Assembly: GCF_027214025.1 (NCBI RefSeq)
Contig: NZ_JAPWHB010000002.1
Coordinates: forward strand, 248,001-312,000
DNA from: Parahoeflea alexandrii
GTDB lineage: Bacteria > Pseudomonadota > Alphaproteobacteria > Rhizobiales > Rhizobiaceae
Direction of reading: 5' to 3'
DNA length: 64,000 bases
Shown piece after piece: positions 1 to 9,600 of this stretch (position 1 is its first letter; every line of letters begins with the position of its first letter). Made by a program: the position numbers and the translations under genes. The notes under the pieces were generated by a model that saw nothing but the letters and a program-made list of their open reading frames with translations, searched no databases and was not told the origin of the DNA.

Positions 1-166
1 ACTTGCTGACTTCCTCGACCACCTCGTCGCGCGAACGCGGCTCCCAGTACTGGTAGCGCGCCACCGCTTCCAGGCTGTGATAGCCATGCACGGCATCCAC
101 ATCCGCGGGCGTGAACGGGCGCAACCGCAATCGCGCCGTCTCGATCGGATAGGTCAAATCAGCCAA
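1..166 (-). CDS. GNAT-family N-acetyltransferase (N-terminal part, cut by window start)
   Basis: Reading minus downstream of the ketoacyl synthase stop gives a frame that stays open to the window edge. It carries the RimJ/RimL-type opening IETARLRLRPFTPADVDAV, followed by YHSLEAVARYQYWEPRS. That is beta-1 and helix-1 of GNAT enzymes that acetylate protein N-termini or small amines. The chosen start is a TTG that yields MADLTYPIETARL, a usual family start; TTG at 223 and GTG at 217 are in frame but would add an unusual extension. Only about 55 codons are present, so the acetyl-CoA motif and the substrate cannot be judged. It lies 69 bases after the synthase gene on the same strand and may share its MarR-controlled transcript. 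The family is fairly clear; the exact start is uncertain. Confidence 0.6.
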   Translation of the reverse strand, partial: MADLTYPIETARLRLRPFTPADVDAVHGYHSLEAVARYQYWEPRSRDEVVEEVSK

Positions 167-235
167 GGCGTGCCCCGTTTCTGTCAGGCCGACAGCACTA
201 ATGCCGCGCCCGCGCACAATCAAGGCTCGCCACGG

Positions 236-1510
236 CTAGATCCCGCTGAACACCAGCGAGGCGTTGACGCCGCCAAACCCGAAGGCGTTCGACAGCACAT
301 TCCGCAACTGTTTCCGGCGCGGCGTGTTCGGCACCAGGTCAAACCGGGCGGCAGCCTCGTCGGGGTGGTCGAGATTGATCGTCGCCGGCATCATGCCGTC
401 ACGCAGCGCCAGGACCGAAAACACCGCCTCGATGGCGCCGGCCGCGCCGAGCAGATGCCCGGTGGAGGACTTTGTCGCCGAGACCGACAGGTCCTGCCCC
501 CTGCCAGCGAAAACATGGCCGATGGCGGCGATTTCCGCGGCATCGCCGACGCCGGTCGAGGTCGAATGGGCATTGACATAATCGATATCGTCCGGCGTCA
601 GCCCCGCCATCTTCAGCGCACCGCGCATCGCCTTTTGGGCGCCATGGCCTTCCGGATGACCGGCCGTGAGATGATAGGCATCGGCGGACGTGCCGTATCC
701 CGACAGGATCGCCAGCGGTTTGGCGCCGCGCGCCATCGCATGGCTGAGCCGCTCGATGACCAGCACCGCCGCCCCTTCCGAAAGCACGAACCCGGCACGC
801 GACTGGTCGAACGGCCGCGAGGCGCGCGCCGGATCGTCATTATAGGCCGTGCACAGCGCCCGCGCGGCGGCAAACCCGCCGATCGAGATCGGATCGACCG
901 AGCCTTCGGCGCCGCCGCAGACGACAACGTCGGCTTCGCCGGTGTGGATCAGTCGCATGCCGTCGCCGATAGCCTGTGCCGAGGCGGCGCATGCCGTCAC
1001 GGGCGCGCCGATCGGGCCGGTGAAGCCGTGGCTGATCGAGATCCAGCCGGATGCCAGATTGGGCAGGAATGCCGGAACAGTGAAAGGCGACAGCCGCCTC
1101 GGTCCCCTTTCAGCGATCGTCTGCGCCGTCTGCGCCATCAACGGCGAGCCACCGACGCCGGTGCCGATAATGGTGGCGGTCGCATCCCGATCCGCCTCGG
1201 TTTCGGGTCTCCAGCCGGATTGCGCCAGCGCCTGCGTCGCCGCGGCGAGGCCATACTGGATGAACCAGTCCATCTTCTTGACGTCCTTACCGTCAATCCA
1301 GTCGCGCGCATCAAACCCGTCCGGGTCGACGCTCTTTGGCGGAACCAGGCCGGCGATGGTACAGCCGTAGTCGCTGGTGTCGAAACGGTCATTGTGAACC
1401 ACGCCGCTGCGTCCGGCGAGCAGCCTTGACCAGTTGGTCTCCACTCCCACGCCCAGCGGGCTGACGACGCCCATTCCGGTGACCACGATCGGATCCTTGT
1501 GCATGCTCAT
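236..1510 (-). CDS. Beta-ketoacyl-ACP synthase, FabF (KAS II) type
   Basis: This is a 424-residue thiolase-fold condensing enzyme that joins malonyl-ACP to an acyl-ACP by decarboxylative Claisen condensation. The full Cys-His-His triad is visible: C174 in VTACAASAQA, H315 in NAHSTSTG and H352 in STGHLLGAAG, with the supporting lysine K347. The N-terminus VVTGMGVVSPLG and the C-terminal NAFGFGGVNASLVF are typical of FabF, and the length is normal. It sits alone, not in the acpP-fabF-mltG group that usually holds the housekeeping gene, and directly downstream of a MarR gene. It is therefore probably a paralog for a special acyl chain or for inducible fatty acid elongation (inference). An inverted repeat matching the one upstream of marR ends 23 bases before the ATG, so MarR control is likely. 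Confidence 0.88.
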   Translation of the reverse strand: MSMHKDPIVVTGMGVVSPLGVGVETNWSRLLAGRSGVVHNDRFDTSDYGCTIAGLVPPKSVDPDGFDARDWIDGKDVKKMDWFIQYGLAAATQALAQSGWRPETEADRDATATIIGTGVGGSPLMAQTAQTIAERGPRRLSPFTVPAFLPNLASGWISISHGFTGPIGAPVTACAASAQAIGDGMRLIHTGEADVVVCGGAEGSVDPISIGGFAAARALCTAYNDDPARASRPFDQSRAGFVLSEGAAVLVIERLSHAMARGAKPLAILSGYGTSADAYHLTAGHPEGHGAQKAMRGALKMAGLTPDDIDYVNAHSTSTGVGDAAEIAAIGHVFAGRGQDLSVSATKSSTGHLLGAAGAIEAVFSVLALRDGMMPATINLDHPDEAAARFDLVPNTPRRKQLRNVLSNAFGFGGVNASLVFSGI

Positions 1511-1532
1511 GCCTTTCGTTGCTATTACACTG

Positions 1533-1544
1533 GTGTATTTACAC
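1533..1544. promoter_or_regulatory. Probable MarR operator upstream of the ketoacyl synthase gene
   Basis: The sequence GTGTATTTACAC is a perfect inverted repeat, arms GTGTA/TACAC with a 2-base spacer. It overlaps a second dyad, TACACTGGTGTA. The same GTGTA-nn-TACAC dyad lies upstream of the marR gene at 2009-2020, which is the usual arrangement for an autoregulated MarR repressor and its target. Binding is inferred. Confidence 0.6.
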
Positions 1545-1576
1545 TATTGTGATCAAAAAAAGTCCTGGATCGTGCC

Positions 1577-2002
1577 TCAACCCGCCGTCAACGCCCGCAG
1601 GGCTGAGAGCAGATGCTCGGATTGCGCCGGACTGAGCAGCCCGCGCACCTCGACCTGCGCCTCCCGCCAATGCGGCACCAACTCGTCCGCCAGTTCATGA
1701 CCGGCCGGCGTCAGCCTGAACGCGCGGCCATTGCCCTTGGCCGCCGGCGCCGTTGCCACCAAACCCTTGCGGATCAGCAGTTCGAGATTGCGGATCAGCG
1801 TGGTGCGGTCCATGGCAATCCGCCTGGCCATGTGGCTCACCGGTTCGTCCCGTTCCTGCAGCAACACCATGAGCACAGAAAACTGCACCACCGAGACGCC
1901 AAAGCGCTGCAAGCGGGCATCGTAGCGGCGGGTCATGGCGCGCGCCGCCATGACCGTGTTGAGCAACAGGCAATCGGAGAAGTCAGGGTCCATCGCGGGC
2001 AC
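1577..2002 (-). CDS. MarR-family transcriptional regulator
   Basis: This 141-residue winged-helix protein has the MarR layout. An N-terminal dimerisation helix (LLNTVMAARAMTRRYDARL) is followed by a helix-turn-helix (VSHMARRIAMDRTTLIRNLE) and the wing/conserved segment KGLVATAPAAKGNGRAFRLT, then a C-terminal dimerisation helix. MarR proteins usually repress their own gene and a neighbour until a small phenolic or acyl ligand releases them. The gene is transcribed toward the ketoacyl synthase gene 66 bases downstream, and both are preceded by the same inverted repeat, so this is the likely local repressor. The given start is GTG at 2002; ATG at 1993 (MDPDFSDC) is equally possible and neither has a strong Shine-Dalgarno sequence. 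The ligand cannot be told from the sequence. Confidence 0.85.
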   Translation of the reverse strand: MPAMDPDFSDCLLLNTVMAARAMTRRYDARLQRFGVSVVQFSVLMVLLQERDEPVSHMARRIAMDRTTLIRNLELLIRKGLVATAPAAKGNGRAFRLTPAGHELADELVPHWREAQVEVRGLLSPAQSEHLLSALRALTAG

Positions 2003-2008
2003 GATACC

Positions 2009-2020
2009 GTGTAACTACAC
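2009..2020. promoter_or_regulatory. Probable MarR operator upstream of its own gene
   Basis: GTGTAACTACAC is a perfect dyad, extended by one pair to CGTGTA-AC-TACACG at 2008-2021. It sits about 6 bases before the GTG start of marR (15 before the alternative ATG). It has the same half-sites and spacer length as 1533-1544. A repressor bound here would block transcription or early elongation of marR. Confidence 0.6.
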
Positions 2021-2339
2021 GTTGTCAATGCCCCGCCCGCTCCGGTCCCGCCGCGGCCGCCGAACCGGAGGATGATGGCGCGCCGGAACGATGGGGGCCG
2101 TGGCGCACACCCATGCGGACAGCTTTCCCCGCAAGTCAAACGGAAAGAAGTCGCCTGACAGTCGAGCAAAACCGGCGGCCTTGGCGGGCTGGTGGCTGCG
2201 CCTCACACCTTCGCCGCAATCGGGCCGCAGGGGGCGCCCGGCATGTTGTGCGCGCGCGCGGCTTTTGTTATGAGAAGCGCCAACTGAACGGGTGGCTTTC
2301 GGCCTCCCCCTGATAACCCCCTCGGAAGGTCAAACAAGC
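2021..2339. other. Intergenic region between marR and icd
   Basis: About 320 GC-rich bases lie between the divergent marR and icd genes. The only clear element is the icd Shine-Dalgarno (GGAAGG about 10 bases before the ATG at 2340). Short open frames here show no recognisable protein and no fitting start. I could not pick convincing -35/-10 boxes. Confidence 0.5.
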
Positions 2340-3551
2340 ATGGCAAAGATCAAGGTTGCAAACCCCGTCGTCGATCTCGACGGCGATGAGATGACACGGA
2401 TCATCTGGCAGTTCATCAAGGAAAAGCTGATCCTGCCCTACCTCGACCTGCCGATCGACTATTACGACCTCTCGGTCGAGTATCGCGACGAGACCAACGA
2501 CCAGGTCACCATCGACGCCGCCAACGCCATCAAGAAGCACGGCGTCGGCATCAAGTGCGCCACCATCACCCCCGATGAGGCCCGCGTCGAGGAATTTGGC
2601 CTCAAGAAGATGTGGCGTTCGCCCAACGGCACCATCCGCAACATCCTCGGCGGCGTCATCTTCCGCGAGCCGATCATCATGAAGAACGTACCGCGCCTGG
2701 TTCCCGGCTGGACCAAGCCGATCATCGTCGGCCGTCACGCCTTCGGCGACCAGTACCGCGCCACCGATTTCCGTTTCCCCGGCAAGGGCAAGCTGTCGAT
2801 CAAGTTCGTCGGCGAGGATGGCGAAACCATCGAGCACGACGTCTTCGACGCGCCGTCCTCGGGCGTTGCCATGGCCATGTACAACCTCGATGATTCGATC
2901 CGTGACTTTGCCCGCGCCTCATTGAACTACGCGCTGATGCGCGGCGTGCCCTGCTACCTGTCGACCAAGAACACCATCCTCAAGGCCTATGACGGCCGCT
3001 TCAAGGACCTGTTCCAGGAAGTCTTCGACGCCGAATTCAAGGCTCAGTACGACGAAGCCAAGATCTGGTACGAACACCGCCTGATCGACGACATGGTCGC
3101 CTCGGCGCTGAAATGGTCCGGCGGCTATGTCTGGGCCTGCAAGAACTATGACGGCGACGTCCAGTCCGACATCGTCGCCCAGGGCTTCGGCTCGCTCGGC
3201 CTGATGACCTCTGTGCTGATGACACCCGATGGCAAGACCGTGGAAGCCGAAGCCGCGCACGGCACCGTGACCCGCCACTACCGCCAGCACCAGAAGGGCG
3301 AGGAAACCTCAACCAACTCGATCGCCTCGATCTTCGCCTGGACCCGTGGCCTGGCGCACCGCGCCAAGCTCGACGACAATGCCGAGCTCGCCACCTTCGC
3401 CGAAACGCTGGAAAAGGTCTGCATCCAGACCGTCGAATCCGGTTTCATGACCAAGGATCTGGCGCTGCTCATCGGTCCCGACCAGCCCTGGCTGTCGACC
3501 ACCGGTTTCCTCGACAAGATCGACGAGAACCTGCAGAAGGCCATGGGCTGA
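2340..3551 (+). CDS. icd: NADP-dependent isocitrate dehydrogenase
   Basis: This cytosolic TCA-cycle enzyme converts isocitrate and NADP+ to 2-oxoglutarate, CO2 and NADPH. The 403-residue protein belongs to the homodimeric class shared by animals and rhizobia, not the E. coli class. Residues that bind isocitrate and metal in human IDH1 occur at the same numbers: S94 and N96 in SPNGTIRN, R100, R109 and R132 in [10 protein letters not shown], plus Y139. The [17 protein letters not shown] segment (catalytic lysine) and the [17 protein letters not shown] segment are intact. The open frame extends 16 codons upstream, but the ATG at 2340 matches the family start MAKIKV and has a GGAAGG Shine-Dalgarno. 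A small membrane-protein gene starts 3 bases after the stop, so readthrough into it and the DedA gene is likely. Confidence 0.97.
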   Translation: MAKIKVANPVVDLDGDEMTRIIWQFIKEKLILPYLDLPIDYYDLSVEYRDETNDQVTIDAANAIKKHGVGIKCATITPDEARVEEFGLKKMWRSPNGTIRNILGGVIFREPIIMKNVPRLVPGWTKPIIVGRHAFGDQYRATDFRFPGKGKLSIKFVGEDGETIEHDVFDAPSSGVAMAMYNLDDSIRDFARASLNYALMRGVPCYLSTKNTILKAYDGRFKDLFQEVFDAEFKAQYDEAKIWYEHRLIDDMVASALKWSGGYVWACKNYDGDVQSDIVAQGFGSLGLMTSVLMTPDGKTVEAEAAHGTVTRHYRQHQKGEETSTNSIASIFAWTRGLAHRAKLDDNAELATFAETLEKVCIQTVESGFMTKDLALLIGPDQPWLSTTGFLDKIDENLQKAMG

Positions 3552-3554
3552 GCG

Positions 3555-3995
3555 ATGGCCGCCGGAGCCGTCGCCACGCTCAAGCGGCTGTGGCGGCACA
3601 ACCGGTGGCTCACGATTGCCTTTGCACTGACATTGACGCTGGCGCTGGTGTTCATCATCCGCGCCGGCGTTTTTTTTGTCTACTGGCAGCAGCACCGGGA
3701 CGAGCCGATCGAAGGCTGGATGACCGTACGCTACATCGCCCGTTCCTACCGGGTCGATCCGAAGATCGTACGCGACGCTGTCGGCCTGCCTGAGACCGGC
3801 CCGGACCGCCGCCCGCTGGTGAGAATCGCCCGCGAGGACGGCAAGCCGCTCGATGAAATGACCACCGGGATCCTCCAGGCGATCAGGGCGGACCGCGCCG
3901 CCCGCGGACAGCCCGGGGGCACTCTTCCCGCCCCCGCTCTGTCGCCTCCAGGAACGGCGCCAAGCGCATCCTCGCAGTCCTCCCGGCAGCCATGA
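3555..3995 (+). CDS. Small single-pass membrane protein of unknown function
   Basis: The product is a 146-residue protein I do not recognise. It has a basic N-terminus (LKRLWRHNRW), one transmembrane helix at about residues 19-44 (IAFALTLTLALVFIIRAGVFF), and a soluble part of about 60 residues. That part contains the block EGWMTVRYIARSYRVDP, which looks like a short helix-turn-helix or LysM-like segment. A Pro/Ser-rich tail follows. The ATG is 3 bases after the icd stop and its end overlaps the dedA start by 4 bases, so it is co-transcribed and probably translationally coupled with both. The coupling with a DedA-type transporter hints at an envelope role. That is context only. Confidence 0.7.
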   Translation: MAAGAVATLKRLWRHNRWLTIAFALTLTLALVFIIRAGVFFVYWQQHRDEPIEGWMTVRYIARSYRVDPKIVRDAVGLPETGPDRRPLVRIAREDGKPLDEMTTGILQAIRADRAARGQPGGTLPAPALSPPGTAPSASSQSSRQP

Positions 3996-4618
3996 CCGCA
4001 TACCTGCTGGAGTTCCTCACCAGCTATGGCATTCCCGCAGCCGCGCTGCTTCTGGCGATCGGCCAGTTCGGCGTGCCGATTCCCACCTCGCTGGCCCTGC
4101 TGACGCTGGGAGCACTTGCCGCCAATGGCGACGCGGACGTGGCAACCGCCTTCTTCTGGGCGATTGCCGGCGCCACCCTTGGCGATCAGACGGGCTTTCT
4201 CGCCGGCCGCTTCGTCGTCCTGTCCGCCGAAGGACGCCCCGGATTTCTCGGCGGACTGGCCAGGAAGGCCCGCGCCGCCGAACCGAAGCTGAAAAGATGG
4301 GGCGCAAGCGGCGTGTTCCTCAGCCGCTGGCTGTTCACCCCGCTCGGCCCGGCCATCAACATCGCCAGCGGCATCACCGGGCTCTCCTGGCCGCGCTTCA
4401 CCCTCTGGGGCGTTCTGGGCGAAGGCCTGTGGGTGTCGATCTACATCACGCTCGGCTACGCCTTCGGCTCCAACATCGAGACTTTGTCCGGCATCCTCGG
4501 CAACCTGTCGATGGCGCTGGCCATGCTGGCGCTGGCAGCCTTGCTTGGCTGGCGGCTGAAGCTGGCGGTAGATGTCGCACAGGCCCGTTCGGGCCGGAAA
4601 TCGGAAGGTCAACACTGA
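3992..4618 (+). CDS. DedA-family membrane protein (VTT/SNARE-associated domain)
   Basis: This 208-residue integral membrane protein belongs to the DedA superfamily, whose bacterial members flip undecaprenyl phosphate or phospholipids and support membrane potential and division. The family signature is visible in order: an N-terminal re-entrant segment with QFGVPIPTSLALL, GATLGDQTGFLAGR, and then the strongly conserved RWGASGVFLSRWLFTPLGP, ASGITGLSWPRF and a C-terminal helix. The acidic/basic pair in GDQTGFLAGR and the arginine in SRW are the functionally important positions in DedA proteins. Its ATG overlaps the stop of the preceding small membrane protein (ATGA). The next gene is convergent and starts 32 bases away. 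Confidence 0.85.
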   Translation: MTAYLLEFLTSYGIPAAALLLAIGQFGVPIPTSLALLTLGALAANGDADVATAFFWAIAGATLGDQTGFLAGRFVVLSAEGRPGFLGGLARKARAAEPKLKRWGASGVFLSRWLFTPLGPAINIASGITGLSWPRFTLWGVLGEGLWVSIYITLGYAFGSNIETLSGILGNLSMALAMLALAALLGWRLKLAVDVAQARSGRKSEGQH

Positions 4619-4650
4619 GAGCCCGGCGAAGAACGCAAACTCTCAAAAAC

Positions 4651-5295
4651 TCAGGCTGAAGACCGCACCGGCTGGCGCAACAGCGTCTTGATCTTTTCCG
4701 GCGCCACCTTGCGCGGATCGTTGAGATAGATCTCGTGGTGCAGCCCGGTTGGCTCGTAGCCATGCTCCGGCATGAACCGGTCATGCAGGTCGATCAGCAG
4801 CGGTGCCTCGTCGACATAGGGGCCGAAATAGAGCCGCTGCAGCGAGCTGCCTTCCCGGTAGGCCGTGAGCGCGACCGCTTGCAGCGTCTCGGCGTTCGTC
4901 CCGGCCTCCGCCTGCCCCTTGAGCTTACCAAGCACAGCCAGCCGAACCGCCTCCAGATCGGCTTGAGTGATCCAGTCCGGCTGCCGTATCATCATCCGCC
5001 ACTTCCACGCCGCCCGGTCGCCGGAGCGGTAGGCCTCCATGTCGTCGGCCCACCACAACCCTTCCAGCGGGCCCACCACGTAATCGCGGCCGTAAACTGA
5101 TTTCGACCGGAACTTCAGCCCGTAGGACAGGCTGTAGAGCGCCGACACGGCGGCGCTGTAGGCGGGCGAAGTCTGCGGATCGCCCTGCCCCTCGACCTTC
5201 AGGAACTGCCATTCCGGCACATCGACCGGCTCCCACCGGTCGGTCTTCGCCGTATAGAAAGCCTTGTCGGTTTTCTTGAAATCAATCTTGTCCAT
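4651..5295 (-). CDS. GyrI-like small-molecule-binding domain protein
   Basis: The protein (214 residues) is built from one GyrI-like (SHS2 tandem) domain. It opens with MDKIDFKKTDKAFYTAK and the WEPVDVPEWQFLKVEGQGDP strand, and continues through YGLKFRSKS, VGPLEGLWWADD and KWRMMIRQPDW, ending in the HHEIYLNDPRKVAPEKIKT block typical of stand-alone YhfX/GyrI proteins. This fold binds or hydrolyses small aromatic or electrophilic compounds and often accompanies AraC regulators. A strong Shine-Dalgarno (GGAGAGG) precedes the ATG. It lies 24 bases downstream of an AraC gene that ends in its own GyrI domain, so the two form an operon and may handle the same ligand (inference). Confidence 0.8.
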   Translation of the reverse strand: MDKIDFKKTDKAFYTAKTDRWEPVDVPEWQFLKVEGQGDPQTSPAYSAAVSALYSLSYGLKFRSKSVYGRDYVVGPLEGLWWADDMEAYRSGDRAAWKWRMMIRQPDWITQADLEAVRLAVLGKLKGQAEAGTNAETLQAVALTAYREGSSLQRLYFGPYVDEAPLLIDLHDRFMPEHGYEPTGLHHEIYLNDPRKVAPEKIKTLLRQPVRSSA

Positions 5296-5319
5296 TTCAG
5301 CCTCTCCGTGCGCTGCGCT

Positions 5320-6168
5320 TCAGCCAAGCTGCATGTGGATTTCAGTCAGCAATTCAGTCGGCCCGGCATCGAGCGGCGTGTTGAGATAGCGCTCGACCAC
5401 CGGCGCCGGACCGGCGCTCTCGCCGCTCTGCGCCAGCCACGGTCCGAACAGCCACTGATAGGCCTTTCCCAGCTCCGCATAAGGGCCCTTGTGGGTCAGC
5501 ACCGCATAGCGCCCCGCCGGCAGCAAGCAGGTTTCCACCCCGTCCGGCGGCACCGCCCCCGGTTTCAGCGCCATGCCGGCCAGCGACTTGAGCTCCTCGG
5601 GCGGCGTGATGTCGGGATCGGAGAAATAGACCGCCGCCATGCCAGCCGACTTCTCCCAGCCGCCCGTCACCGCCAGGTGCGAGCCGAACCGCTCGAACGC
5701 GGCGCCGACATCGATGTAGGGGCCGGTATGAATCAGGCCCGTGATTGTTACAGGATCATGCTCTTCTATCCGCACGTCATACATCTCTTCGATCTCCTGC
5801 CAGTCAGGATTGTCATAGCGCCGGTGGCCGCCCTCGGCGCGATAGCGAAGCGGTGGCAGACCGAAATCCGACTTGAAGGCCTGGGAGAAGGCGCGCGGAT
5901 TGGTGTAACCCGACCGGGCCGCGATCTCTTCGATCGGCAATGTGCCGTTGACCAGTTCCGATGCTGCACGATGCAGCCTCAGCCGTCTGACCGTCTGCCA
6001 CACGGTTTCCCCGGTCATGCCGCGATAGGTGCGGTGCCAGTGGAAGCGGGACATGCAGGCGATGTCGGCAAGCTCGTCGAGATTGAGCGGCCGGTCGAGA
6101 TTGGCGCGAATATGCCTTTGCACCCGCTCGAGCCGTTCGCGATAGTTCCTGATGCCCGCATTGTTCAC
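5320..6168 (-). CDS. AraC-family regulator with C-terminal GyrI-like effector domain
   Basis: The 282-residue protein has an N-terminal AraC/XylS DNA-binding domain (residues about 8-105). It carries two helix-turn-helix units, LNLDELADIACMSRFHWHR and LPIEEIAARSGYTNPRAFSQ, with the FGLPPLRYR end motif. From about residue 125 a GyrI-like domain follows (IEEHDPVTITGLIHTGPY ... RYAVLTHKGPYAELGKAYQWL). This order is that of Rob/SoxS-GyrI regulators, which bind small ligands and activate nearby genes. The frame is open far upstream, but the GTG at 6168 has a GGAGGGA Shine-Dalgarno 8 bases away and starts exactly before the DNA-binding domain. It leads an operon with the stand-alone GyrI-like gene. 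The upstream intergenic region is shared with the divergent autotransporter. Confidence 0.87.
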   Translation of the reverse strand: MNNAGIRNYRERLERVQRHIRANLDRPLNLDELADIACMSRFHWHRTYRGMTGETVWQTVRRLRLHRAASELVNGTLPIEEIAARSGYTNPRAFSQAFKSDFGLPPLRYRAEGGHRRYDNPDWQEIEEMYDVRIEEHDPVTITGLIHTGPYIDVGAAFERFGSHLAVTGGWEKSAGMAAVYFSDPDITPPEELKSLAGMALKPGAVPPDGVETCLLPAGRYAVLTHKGPYAELGKAYQWLFGPWLAQSGESAGPAPVVERYLNTPLDAGPTELLTEIHMQLG

Positions 6169-6645
6169 GATACCTGTCCCTCCGTCGGTCGACAGATTAA
6201 CAGCACATCCCGACCGCACAAATCTTGCTGAGTTGCAGTGGCCAGACTGCCGGCAAGATCGCTGCCGCGCCATCGATAACAGCCCGATCCGCGCGAGAAA
6301 TCCGTAGCCGGCCGCTGGCTGAGCAAGGCTGGAACAAAATGCGGTCATTGCGGGACGAACTCGGCGTTGAGCGATATATGCCGGGCCTCTTCGTTCGCCT
6401 ATAAACTCGTCCAAGGCATGTGCCGTAATGCGTATCTGGTTACATCCGATCCATTCCACACCTTGCGACAAATCAGCGAACACAAAAGGCATGAACTCGT
6501 TTCAAGCCTGATGGAACTTGCTGTTTCCGGTTCGAGAGGCGACGGAACAGGCGTGGTGTATTGCATTGATAGCAAACAGATATCCCGCAGCCGGCAATTT
6601 GACCTGAATTGAACTCGCTACATTGCGACAATGCGGAGAATTTTC
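6169..6645. other. Divergent intergenic region before the autotransporter
   Basis: These 477 bases lie between the AraC-GyrI gene (minus) and the autotransporter gene (plus) and are visibly more AT-rich than the flanks. An 81-codon plus-strand frame inside (6367-6612) has no recognisable domain or good start, so I do not call it. A small dyad CATTG-CGA-CAATG lies at 6621-6633, just before the autotransporter start. GGAG 8 bases before ATG 6646 is the likely ribosome binding site. Confidence 0.5.
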
Positions 6646-9600
6646 ATGGACTTTACTGCAACCAACGCGGTTTGTCGGCGCGGCCGGAACAGCAGCCTGG
6701 GCTCTGTCTGTCTGCTGACGGCACTTCTTGCCTCGACCTCTCTGGTCGCAAGCCCGCTGATGGCGGCGAACAGACTGCCCGCCGGCGGCGACGCTGCGGC
6801 GAGCGTGGAAACCGCCGTACCTTCCACCGCCCCGGCGCAATCGGTTTCGGTTGAACTGACCGAGGCGCTGAAACTGGCTGTGTCCTACGGTCAGTCCTCG
6901 CTGATTGCCTCGGTCTACGAGAACACCCGGATCACACCATTCCGGGCAGACGCGGTGGTGAGCCAGGCGATTGCCCTCGCACCCGGGCTTTCACGGGAAA
7001 TCCGGCTCGCGACGGACCTGGCGCTCAGCCACGCCAGAAGAATGGGTCTTGGCGCCGCCGCCTCGGAGAACAGCCTGCGTGCGGCGACCGCCTTGCCGCC
7101 AGGAGCAGATAACGCGGTCGACCTGAGCACCATGACGGAGTTCCAGCGCAACTGGGGCCTTGGCGCGATCGGCGCGCAGGAGGCCGTCATCCGCAACCTG
7201 ACCGGCAAAGGGGTCGTCGTCGGCGTCGTCGATACGGGACTGGACATGCTTGCCAGCGGCACTCCGCATTCGGAATTTACCGGCCGGGTCGATGAGCGTT
7301 CGGCTTCCCTGTATCACTGGTATGACCCGAACCTCGCGGTTGCGGCTGGCGATGTGGCCGCCGGTTTCAACCGGCCGTCCAATGCATCCACGGACGGCAG
7401 TGGTCACGGAACCCATGTTGCCGGGATCATCGCTGCGGCCAGGGATGGCAATGGCATGCAAGGGGTAGCGCCCGGCGCCACCATCCTTGCCATTCAGGGG
7501 CTTGCGTCCGTGCAGCCATCCCAATTCGTGGACGAGAGCAACAACTTCGTCATCAACGGCACGACCTACAACGCGGCAGCGCTCGCATATTGTGGCAGCG
7601 CAATCTATCTCACCGACGAGGATCAGTGCACTCAGGCCAACCAGATGGGCATCGGCACGACTGCGGCCATCACCTATCTGGCAACCCAGAAGGATGTACG
7701 CGTCATCAACGGCTCGTTCGGACCGGATCCGGCTGCCGGTGAGAAAACCTGGGCGACCGGCGATCTGGCAGAGGAGGCGACCGCCGTGCGCGCTTCGCTC
7801 ATGGCCGGACAGATATTGACGATTGCAGCCGGCAACGAACGCGCCAAGGCGCCGATCTATGGTGAAAACCCCTCGGGAATCGGGCTTTTCCCGTTCATCA
7901 ACCCGTCCAACGCCTTCAAGACCAACTCGGCGGGCGAGCGGATCTACTCAGGCTCCGACACCGCCGACTTCAGCGACATGACCGATGCGTCGCTGGCCGC
8001 GGCCGAAGCCGCCGATGGCATCAAGCGCGGCCGTATCATCGTCGTCGTGGCAACGGATTCCAAGAAGGTCATCGCCGACTATTCCAACACCTGCGGCGTC
8101 GCCGCCGAATGGTGCATCGCCGCTCCCGGCGGCACGTATGATGACAGCGTCGAACGGCCGATCTATTCGACCTATACAGGCGGCGAATACAAGGCGCTTC
8201 AGGGTACCTCGATGGCCGCACCGCATGTCGCGGGCGCTCTTGCGGTTCTCATCGAGGCCTTCCCGACCTACACCCCGGCCCAGATTACCAACATCCTTTT
8301 CGAAACTGCCGAGGATCTGGGTGCCGCCGGCACCGACTCGGTCTATGGCCGCGGCTTCCTTCGGCTTGACCTGGCGCTGCAGTCGGGACCCGCCGGGCTC
8401 GACCCCGCCGACAAGGGAAAGTTCGTCGCCGGCGCCGGTGCGGCAAAGGGCGACAAGACCGTCTGGACCAAACAGGTCGACAGTTCCGGTTCGCTCGGCA
8501 AGCAGGGCGAAGGCACCCTGGTGCTGCTTGGCAATGCCAGCTTCGATCAGGGCGTGGCCGTCGAACAGGGCGAGTTGCGCGTCGACGGCAACCTGACTGG
8601 CGCTTTTGTCACTGTCGCCAAGGGCGGCACCATGTCCGGTAATGGCAAGATTACGGCCAACGTCACATCGAACGGCACCCTTTCGCCGGGCCAGTCACCC
8701 GGCCTGCTGACGATCAACGGCAACCTGACGCTCGCCGCCGGCAGCCAAACCGATATCGAAGTCGATGGAACCGCAGCACAGGTCGGTGCCGGCGGCTTCG
8801 ACCGGATTTCGGTCGAGGGGACCGGTCGAACCGCCACCGTCGGCGGCATTCTGGCACCCACCCTGCGCGGCATATCCGGTTCGGCCAACAACACCTTCAC
8901 GCCGTCGCTCGGCAACGGCTTCAAGTTCCTCGAAGTGGTCAACGGCCAGGTCGTCGGCTCGTTTGCCAGCCTGCTGCAGCCGGCGGCCGGACTCGCCGCC
9001 AACACGCGCTTTGACGTTGTCTATGGCGCCAGCAGCCTGACGCTGGCAACGACGCCGCTCAGCTACGCCAATCTTGGGGCCTTCGGCGTGGCGCAAAGCG
9101 CAGCGGCAAAGGCGGTCGGCAGCGCAATCGATGCCGCACGGCCCGCAGCGGGCGTCCGTCCGACTTCCGATCTCTCGGCACTTTTCTCGAGCCTCTATCT
9201 CGGCGACGCGAAAAACCTCGGGCTCGGCCTGGAGCAGGCGACCGGCCAGATCTACGTGGACAGCGGCCAGTCCGCCGTTCTTTCGGTCGGACGGTTCGCC
9301 GATCAGCTCTGGCAGCACCAGACGGACCTGTCGATCGCCGGCGCGCCGGAAGGCGACGCCACACGCCTCTGGTCCCAGGGAGACGCGTGGTTCACCAACA
9401 CCACCGGCTACAGATCCGAAAGCGCAAGCGCCACATTCGGCATGGATGTTCCCCTCAATACAGGATGGGTCGGCGGCGTGTTCCGCTACGAGGGCACCGG
9501 CATTTCAGCCGGCACCAACGGCAAGGCCGATCTCGGCACCTATCAGGCCGCGGCCCATGGCCAGATCGAGTATGGCGCCGTCCAACTGTCCGGCCGCGCC

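Noticed and set aside
77-1429. Plus-strand frame of 450 codons opposite the ketoacyl synthase gene
   Set aside because: Composition rich in Arg, Gln and Asp, no motifs; the minus frame has the complete Cys-His-His enzyme.
6367-6612. 81-codon plus frame between the AraC-GyrI and autotransporter genes
   Set aside because: No ribosome site, domain or conserved pattern; it lies in what should be the divergent promoter region.
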